Source: Chromatiales bacterium (GTDB taxonomy: Bacteria > Pseudomonadota > Gammaproteobacteria > Steroidobacterales > GCA-2729495). Taken from it: a stretch of 64,000 bases of DNA. The notes below the pieces were generated by a model, which was not told the DNA's origin, ran no database searches, and worked only from the letters and a program-made list of their open reading frames with translations. This document shows positions 58,529-64,000 of the stretch, piece by piece (position 1 is the stretch's first letter; every line of letters begins with the position of its first letter). The translations under genes were made by a program, and so were the position numbers. The DNA is taken from positions 62,001 to 126,000 of the forward strand of contig JACKNI010000006.1 of NCBI GenBank assembly GCA_024234935.1. Direction: 5' to 3'.

Positions 58529-61500
58529 TCGGTACGCTCGCCGGCCGGATGCTGTCCGCACTGGAGGCGCTGCTGCTGGCAGTGCTCGTGCTCTGCCTGT
58601 GGGTGCTCGCAACCCCGGCCGGCAGCAGCTGGCTCATCAACACGCTTGCCGCACAGACAGATGGCGTACTCGGCGTCAGCGGCTTGCACGGCAGCCTGCT
58701 GCGCGGCATGCGGGCAGACCGGGTCGAAATCCGGGTCACGCGCACCAGCGTGCTGGTCTCACAGGCCGAGCTGTCGGTGTTCTGGCCCGATCTGCTGCGC
58801 AGACGCCTACGACTGCGAACCGCGCGGGCCGCCGAGGTGCTGGTTGAGGTCGGCCCGCGTCCGGCCGACGAACCCGATACGCCGGTCAAGCCCCTGCTGC
58901 TGCCCGTCGTGATCGCCGCCGACAGTCTGGAAGTCGGTCAGCTGAAAATCCGCATCGAGGGAAGTGATCCGGTCAGCCTGCACGCGGCGCGTCTGCAAGC
59001 TGAGCTGGCCGATGGCACGATCCGTTTCAATTCGCTGGCGCTGCAGGTCCAGGGCGTCGAGCTGTCTGCTGCGGGTTCCTTCAGCACCGGCGAGCCCTTT
59101 GCGACCAGTGCCGAGTTGCGCTGGTCCGTTCCGGGTCAGGACCTGGCCGGACAGGGACCGGTCAGCGGGGATCTGGCGGCGCTGCGTTTTGAACAGGTCG
59201 TGCGCATGCCGGACCCAGTGGGCGTGGGCGGCATTCTGCGCCTGCTGGGCGACAACCCCGAATTGATCGCCGGTGCGCGCTGGCGGAATATCAGCCGCGA
59301 TACGGGTGCGGCCGGGATCGTGGTCAGCGATCGCGGTCAGCTGCAACTGCGCGGCTGGACAGATGGCTTCAGGGCGCAGCTCGATGCCGGTATCGCACCC
59401 GGTGCGTGGTCGCGAATGCAGCTGACTGCTGCCGGTGCCGGTGATATCCGGCAGTTCAGTGTCGATAGCCTGCGTCTCAGCGGACCCGAGGGCACGGTCA
59501 CTGGTCAGGGGCTGCTCAACCATGTGGCCGGACTGCGCGGTGCGTTTTCCCTGCAGGGGCGCCGTATCGATCTGCGTCCGGTGGATGCCCGCCTGGCCGG
59601 GAAGATCGATTTCGATGGCCAGCTCGGTTTCGATCCGGCCGGCAGCTTTTCATTTCTGCTCCGGGATGCGAAGGGCACGTTGTTCGGGCGACAGTTCCGC
59701 GCCTCGGGCACGGTCGCCAATGCCGAAGTCGGTTATGCCTTCGACGAGGTGCGCGTGCAGGCCGGCGACAACCGCCTGGACATCGATGGCATCTGGGGGC
59801 CGGCATTGTCCGGCCGTTTCAGCATCGATGCACCGGATCTGGCCACGCTCCGGCCGGGCCTCGAAGGTTACCTGCATGGCAAGGGCACGCTCGGTGGCTC
59901 GTCGGGGAAACCGGAGTTTGAGCTCGAACTCGACGGCAGAGGGCTGGGTCTGGGGGCCTTGCGTGTGGACAGTCTGCGTGCGCGTGGCGGCCTTGGCGCG
60001 CGCGATACGCTGGCGCTTGAGCTGACTGCCGCCGGACTTGCCGTGGCTGAACAGGAACTCGGTGACCTCGATGTTGTTGCCGGCGGCGCACTCGATGACC
60101 ACACCCTGCGCATCACGCTTTCCGGTGGCGAAGTGACGGTCGGACTCGAAGCCAGCGGTGCCCTGAAGCAGGGTGGCCTTCAGGAAAGCTTCACGCAGGG
60201 CTTTGTGATGCTGCCGGGTTCCCAGCACTGGAAGCTGAGCGAAGCAGCGGTGCTGCGTCTTGCCGGTACCGACCTGAGCCTGAGCGCGCACTGCTGGCGC
60301 TTTGCGCCCGCCGAGCTGTGCCTGTCGGATGCGCGTTCCGATGCACGTGGCCTGGCTGGTGGCCTCCGCCTCAGGCGTTTTCCGCTGGCCAGCATCGCGC
60401 ATTACCTCAGTGCAGACGTGGATTTGCAGGGAACCGCGGAAGCCGATCTCGATTTCCGGCAACTTGACTCGAAACTGACCGGCCACCTTCAAGGCGAGTT
60501 GCAGGATGCCGCATTCATCTATCGTGCGGGTGGCGGCGAGGACGATATTACCGTTCCGGTCCATGAATTCACGGCAGAGGTGGATGCCACCGAGACATTG
60601 ATCCGCTACTCCGGCCGGCTTGTCGCCGGCTTCGGCCTGTCGCTTGCCGCTGGCGGCGAGGTGCATGATCCCTTTGGTGCCGAGCCGGTGATCCGCGGTA
60701 CCGTCAGCGGCGGCATTCCGGATCTGTCGCCAATCAGTCCCGTCATCGAGCGCTTCGTCGATATCGGCGACATCAAGGGGCGTATCGAACTGCGTGCCGG
60801 ACTCTCCGGCAATGCGCGCCGGCCGGACATCAGCGGCGGGCTTGAACTGAAAGATGGCGCGCTTGCAGTACCCGTGGCCGGTATCTCGGTGGACCAGATC
60901 ACACTCTCGATACTTGGTGGTGCGGACGGCGCAGCGGTCATCAGTGGTGGCGCGCATTCCGGCAAGGGGATGGTGGATGTGGATGGCACGGTACTCTGGC
61001 GCGATCGACTGCTGCCCGAAGCCAGTCTCGCCGTCAAAGGCAGCATCTTCGAGCTGGTCAACCTGCCCGACGGCCTGATCGAGGTTTCACCGGATATCCG
61101 CGTGGCGCTGCGTGAGCGGCAGTTTCATGTGAGCGGTGCAGTGCTGGTGCCGCACGCCGAGATCAGGCTGAAAGAGATCGGCGAGAGTGCCGTGCAGACT
61201 TCACCCGACACCGTCGTGCACGGCCGCCAGGAGGTGGTCGTCAATCGGGCGCCGCCATTGTTCGTACTCGATAACGTCAGGGTGCAGCTGGGTGAGAAGG
61301 TGAGTTTCGACGGCTTCGGTCTCAAGACCCGGCTGACCGGAGAGATGAGCCTGTCGCAGGCACAGGTCGCCGGCCAGACCGGCATCAGCGGGAACGGCGT
61401 CATCAAACTCGAGGAGGGCAAGTTCGCGGCCTTCGGCCAGAAGCTCGGCATCGACCGGGGCTCGCTGATCTTCGCCGGCGATGTTACTGATCCGGGCCTC

Positions 61501-61980
61501 GACGTGAAGGCCAGTCGTACGGTCACATACGAAGGCAGCGACATCACCGTCGGCGTGCTGCTCTCGGGCACCCTGTCGCGCATCCTGACCCGCGTATTCT
61601 CCGAGCCGGCGATGGGCGAGATGGATGCGCTCTCGTATCTCACCACCGGCCGGCCGCTGTCGGCTGCCGGTACGGGCGATCAAAACACGGTGGCCAATAC
61701 CGCCCTGGGTCTCGGGCTTAACGGCGCGCTGCCGGTTGTGCAGCAGCTGGGTTCAGCACTGAGGGTGGACGAGATTGCGCTTGATACGACGAGTACCGGT
61801 GGTACGGCTGTCGTCGTGGGCGAGCAGCTCGGCGAAGACCTCTATATCCGCTACAGCTATGGTGTGTTCGACAGTCTTGGCACGGTAAGGGTCACCTACA
61901 AGATCGGCCGTCGTCTCAGCATCGAGGCCAGCTCCGGCGAAGAACAGGCACTCGACCTGATCTATTCGATCAACTGGTGA
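58525..61980 (+). CDS. tamB: TamB, inner-membrane-anchored AsmA-like bridge protein
   Basis: A 1151-residue protein with one N-terminal membrane anchor (ALLLAVLVLCLWVLATPAG) followed by a long periplasmic beta-helical taco-shaped region, then the C-terminal DUF490/TamB domain (LDNVRVQLGEKVSFDGFGLKTRLTGEMSLSQ ... VRVTYKIGRRLSIEASSGEEQALDLIYSINW). Starts at the GTG overlapping the tamA stop. It bridges the inner membrane to TamA and probably transfers phospholipid. Length is typical for proteobacterial TamB. The end overlaps the convergent TPR gene by 11 bases. Confidence 0.94.
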   Translation: MIGTLAGRMLSALEALLLAVLVLCLWVLATPAGSSWLINTLAAQTDGVLGVSGLHGSLLRGMRADRVEIRVTRTSVLVSQAELSVFWPDLLRRRLRLRTARAAEVLVEVGPRPADEPDTPVKPLLLPVVIAADSLEVGQLKIRIEGSDPVSLHAARLQAELADGTIRFNSLALQVQGVELSAAGSFSTGEPFATSAELRWSVPGQDLAGQGPVSGDLAALRFEQVVRMPDPVGVGGILRLLGDNPELIAGARWRNISRDTGAAGIVVSDRGQLQLRGWTDGFRAQLDAGIAPGAWSRMQLTAAGAGDIRQFSVDSLRLSGPEGTVTGQGLLNHVAGLRGAFSLQGRRIDLRPVDARLAGKIDFDGQLGFDPAGSFSFLLRDAKGTLFGRQFRASGTVANAEVGYAFDEVRVQAGDNRLDIDGIWGPALSGRFSIDAPDLATLRPGLEGYLHGKGTLGGSSGKPEFELELDGRGLGLGALRVDSLRARGGLGARDTLALELTAAGLAVAEQELGDLDVVAGGALDDHTLRITLSGGEVTVGLEASGALKQGGLQESFTQGFVMLPGSQHWKLSEAAVLRLAGTDLSLSAHCWRFAPAELCLSDARSDARGLAGGLRLRRFPLASIAHYLSADVDLQGTAEADLDFRQLDSKLTGHLQGELQDAAFIYRAGGGEDDITVPVHEFTAEVDATETLIRYSGRLVAGFGLSLAAGGEVHDPFGAEPVIRGTVSGGIPDLSPISPVIERFVDIGDIKGRIELRAGLSGNARRPDISGGLELKDGALAVPVAGISVDQITLSILGGADGAAVISGGAHSGKGMVDVDGTVLWRDRLLPEASLAVKGSIFELVNLPDGLIEVSPDIRVALRERQFHVSGAVLVPHAEIRLKEIGESAVQTSPDTVVHGRQEVVVNRAPPLFVLDNVRVQLGEKVSFDGFGLKTRLTGEMSLSQAQVAGQTGISGNGVIKLEEGKFAAFGQKLGIDRGSLIFAGDVTDPGLDVKASRTVTYEGSDITVGVLLSGTLSRILTRVFSEPAMGEMDALSYLTTGRPLSAAGTGDQNTVANTALGLGLNGALPVVQQLGSALRVDEIALDTTSTGGTAVVVGEQLGEDLYIRYSYGVFDSLGTVRVTYKIGRRLSIEASSGEEQALDLIYSINW

Positions 61981-62638
61981 GTTCCTTGCGGACTTTGGTC
62001 ATCAGCTTCTGGATGTCCTGATGCCTGCCTTCATCGGCCGAGGCCCGGCCCGGGCGCGGTGGCGCTTTCAGGGCTTTCTCCAGGTACTGCAGAGCGCCGG
62101 CATGGTCGTCCTCGTCATACAGGAACTCGGCGTAGAAGTAGTTCGGATCGATGCCGTCCGGGTTCAGCTGCAACGCCTTCTGCAGATACTCCCTAGCCTT
62201 CTTGTCGCTGCCGAAGCCGATCGGAAAACCCGGTACCTTGTGATAGAGCGTGCCGAGGCTGGTCCAGGCCGAGCCATCGAGAGCATTGGCATCGATGGCC
62301 AGCGCTGCCTCGAGCTTCTCGCGCGATTTCTTTGCCAGGCTGAGCGCACCGAGCCCTCCCTTAACGCCAGCGGCAGTGCTGAGCACGATGCCTTCCCAGA
62401 TCAGTGCTTCGGCGCGCTGCGGGTTCTGGTTGCTGAAAGCGGCGGCGCGCACGATCAGCTTGTCGAATGCGGCCTCACGTTCTCCTTCGGGCGTGGCGTA
62501 GTTGGCAGTTGCCCAGTCGGTCTGAATGGCCCGCAGTTCCGCATCAAAGGTCGGGGGCAAGGCGTGTGCCGTCAGGCTGAGGCTGAGCAGTGCTGCGGTC
62601 AGGCAGCTGAAAATCCGACGACTCGTCTTGTGCATCAT
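61970..62638 (-). CDS. TatT-like periplasmic TPR protein
   Basis: A 222-residue exported protein. Signal peptide FSCLTAALLSLSLTAHAL, then helical repeats with AEALIWEGIVLSTAAGVKGGLGALSLAKKSREKLEAALAIDANALDG and YLQKALQLNPDGIDPNYFYAEFLYDEDDHAGALQYLEKAL, matching TRAP-associated TatT-type TPR proteins. GGAGG precedes tandem ATGs at 62638 and 62635. Converges on tamB with an 11-base overlap. It is ten bases downstream of the SDR gene, so the two and the diiron gene are probably one operon. Confidence 0.85.
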   Translation of the reverse strand: MMHKTSRRIFSCLTAALLSLSLTAHALPPTFDAELRAIQTDWATANYATPEGEREAAFDKLIVRAAAFSNQNPQRAEALIWEGIVLSTAAGVKGGLGALSLAKKSREKLEAALAIDANALDGSAWTSLGTLYHKVPGFPIGFGSDKKAREYLQKALQLNPDGIDPNYFYAEFLYDEDDHAGALQYLEKALKAPPRPGRASADEGRHQDIQKLMTKVRKELTS

Positions 62639-62648
62639 GATGGCCTCC

Positions 62649-63473
62649 TCAGGCTGATGGCCTGGCTGTCGGTACGATTCCGGCATAGCGCCGGATTACA
62701 GTGAGTTGCTTCGCGATGGCCCTGTCGACCAGCCCCGGCAGTACGCCATTGATGCGGGTAAACAGCTTTTCCGGCCAGCCGAGCACTGTTTCCGTCGATT
62801 CATTTTCGAGAATGCGGCAGGCAGCTGTCGCCACGGTTGAAACCGCGTCCATGGCAACGCCGAGTTCCGCATTCATTTGCTCCACCTCGGCGGTGTTGAT
62901 GCCGGTGCGGGTCGCGCGCGGCGCGAGGTAATGCACGCGTACCGTGCTGTCGCCGAGTTCCCGGCGCAGTGCTTCACTGAACCCGCGCATGCCGAACTTG
63001 GTGGCCGAGTACACGGCATATGCCGGATAACCGATGCTGCCGAATACCGAGCCGGTGTTGAGAATGTGTGCCGCACTCTGCCGGCGCAGGTGTGGCAACA
63101 GGAGGCGGCACAGGTGAATCGGCGCCTGCAGGTTTACAGCCAGTGCCAGGTCGATGGCTTCCGGCGACTGTTCGTCGAGCAACCGGAAGTGGCTGACGCC
63201 TGCATTGTTGATCAGTACGTTGATCCCGCCGCGGAAGGTACACGCCTGTTCGCACACGCGACCCCGGTCATCAGCCCGGGTCAGGTTGGCGGCGATACTG
63301 GCCACACGGTCGCCGTACCGGGCAAGTCGCTCGCTGACAAAGCGTTGCAGCGCTGCTTCATTCATGTCAACCAGCAGCACCGCGGCGCCCTTGGCCAGCA
63401 GTGCCTCCGCTATCGCGCCGCCGATGCCGCCGGCACCTCCGGTGAGCAGTACGCGCGCTGTCTTGAGATCCAT
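62649..63473 (-). CDS. Short-chain dehydrogenase/reductase
   Basis: A 274-residue classical SDR without signal peptide. Cofactor loop TGGAGGIGGAIAEALL, LINNAGVSHF, catalytic Ser in NTGSVFGS and Tyr/Lys in YAVYSATKFGMRGF. C-terminal extension VLPGLVDRAIAKQLTVIRRYAG may be a membrane-binding helix. GGAG precedes the ATG at 63473. It is two bases downstream of the diiron/haem-oxygenase-like gene, so the two are coupled, and is followed by the TatT-like gene. Substrate unknown; lipid or secondary metabolite reduction is possible. Confidence 0.9.
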   Translation of the reverse strand: MDLKTARVLLTGGAGGIGGAIAEALLAKGAAVLLVDMNEAALQRFVSERLARYGDRVASIAANLTRADDRGRVCEQACTFRGGINVLINNAGVSHFRLLDEQSPEAIDLALAVNLQAPIHLCRLLLPHLRRQSAAHILNTGSVFGSIGYPAYAVYSATKFGMRGFSEALRRELGDSTVRVHYLAPRATRTGINTAEVEQMNAELGVAMDAVSTVATAACRILENESTETVLGWPEKLFTRINGVLPGLVDRAIAKQLTVIRRYAGIVPTARPSA

Positions 63474-63475
63474 CT

Positions 63476-64000
63476 TCAGTCTCCGCTGCTTCCGGGCGAT
63501 GTGGTCGGGCTGGCGTTGCAGTCGATGCTGCGAAACATCTGACCGTACAGCCAGTACATGGCTTTTGCACAAGCTGTCACTGCGGCCCGGTCCTCCGGCT
63601 CGCCGAGGCCGTCGAGGATATTGGCGAGGTCCTGGATGTGCTGCTGGTCAAGCGTGCCGTGACTGCGCAGGTAGCTGAATGCAGAGTCGGGCAGGCCCAG
63701 CGCGATCTGGATGGCGTCGGCACCGCGCAGGGCCAGGGCCGCGCTGCTGCCTTCCAGGACAAACACCATGCCAAAGAAGCTGATCGGGTTGCGGCGCATG
63801 ATCGTGTCCCATGCATAGGCGACCATCGCTTCGGTCTCGATATTGGGTGCCGAGCGGACTGCCGCGTGCCGGTCGCCGCCGGCCGCTTCGATGTCGTCGA
63901 GAATCCAGTCGTCATGACCGGTCTCCTCCTCCAGATAGTGCAGTACGTTGCTGCGCAGGGCGGCGTGCCGGTCGGGGAGGCGGCTGCCGAGCGCCATCAG
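63476..64000 (-). CDS. Haem-oxygenase-like iron-containing redox enzyme (5' end cut by window edge)
   Basis: Partial gene entering from the right edge; about 174 codons remain and the frame stays open to base 64000, so the true start is probably outside. Helical protein with YLEEETGHDDWILDDIEAAGG, SFFGMVFVLEGSSAALALRGAD and a His in THGTLDQQHIQDLANIL-like sequence (SHGTLDQQHIQDL), the layout of haem-oxygenase-like diiron enzymes (iron-containing redox enzyme family). Glu and His in these segments are candidate iron ligands. Members oxidise amino acids or fatty acids. Coupled to the SDR gene downstream. Confidence 0.8.
   Translation of the reverse strand: MMALGSRLPDRHAALRSNVLHYLEEETGHDDWILDDIEAAGGDRHAAVRSAPNIETEAMVAYAWDTIMRRNPISFFGMVFVLEGSSAALALRGADAIQIALGLPDSAFSYLRSHGTLDQQHIQDLANILDGLGEPEDRAAVTACAKAMYWLYGQMFRSIDCNASPTTSPGSSGD

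Overview
This is a high-GC chromosomal window. One 60-base line counted inside a typical gene (17,041-17,100) is 65% GC. It looks like a free-living, respiratory, Gram-negative proteobacterium. TamA/TamB, DegQ, a CopL/CopA/CopB-like copper set, GlgX, NsrR/NorZ and a LitR/CarH-type light-response neighbourhood together suggest a gammaproteobacterium near Xanthomonadales/Nevskiales/Steroidobacterales. That placement is an inference, not a measurement. I see no rRNA, tRNA, CRISPR array, insertion sequence or prophage.

Layout. 0-3.6 kb: a truncated WbuC-like cupin, an SMR-type membrane protein, an MBL-fold hydrolase, and a DUF47/PiT phosphate pair. 3.6-9.3 kb: two tandem luciferase-like (LLM) oxidoreductases, divergent from a carotenoid-desaturase-like flavoprotein coupled to a Rieske protein, then a split-barrel flavin protein and a cupin. 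9.4-16.8 kb: a nitric-oxide block on the minus strand (NsrR, quinol NO reductase, cupin, an exported CbiX-like chelatase, a MacB/HrtAB-type ABC pair, OsmC), facing a deoxyinosine glycosylase on the plus strand. 16.8-25.6 kb: a TPR/2OG-oxygenase protein, a lipoprotein Rossmann protein, a roughly 480-base hairpin-rich intergenic RNA candidate ending in a strong terminator, DegQ with a two-component system, and a HerA-like ATPase.

25.7-34.3 kb: MscL, RlmI-like methyltransferase and kelch protein; then an islet of lower GC (44% over 30,001-30,120) with MntA-HepT, an orphan HigA-like antitoxin and a coupled HNH nuclease/acidic protein pair; then an exported SDR, a sigma factor/DUF3619-like/DUF3106 operon and a CPBP protease. 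34.4-42.7 kb: an HTH-less B12-binding protein carrying the CarH W-x9-EH photosensor signature, beside two divergent operons (amine-oxidase-like flavoprotein, DUF1365, two Cfa-type methyltransferases, DUF1295, a ferric-reductase-like membrane protein, an NTF2 lipoprotein and an exported HutX-like protein). I read this as a light or photo-oxidative-stress lipid-modification island, and it is the best candidate for an undescribed variant system.

42.7-64 kb: GlgX and an exported HAD phosphatase; CopL-like, CopA and CopB; HIT, metallophosphoesterase, FAD monooxygenase and PdxH; a CHASE4-like histidine kinase convergent with a response regulator whose HD domain looks dead; DUF3108; TamA-TamB; and a TatT-like TPR protein, an SDR and a truncated haem-oxygenase-like diiron protein at the right edge. 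Recurrent themes are oxidative/nitrosative stress, envelope maintenance and flavin- or metal-dependent redox chemistry. Start codons were chosen from ribosome-binding sites, overlaps and family N-termini, and were not verified by alignment.
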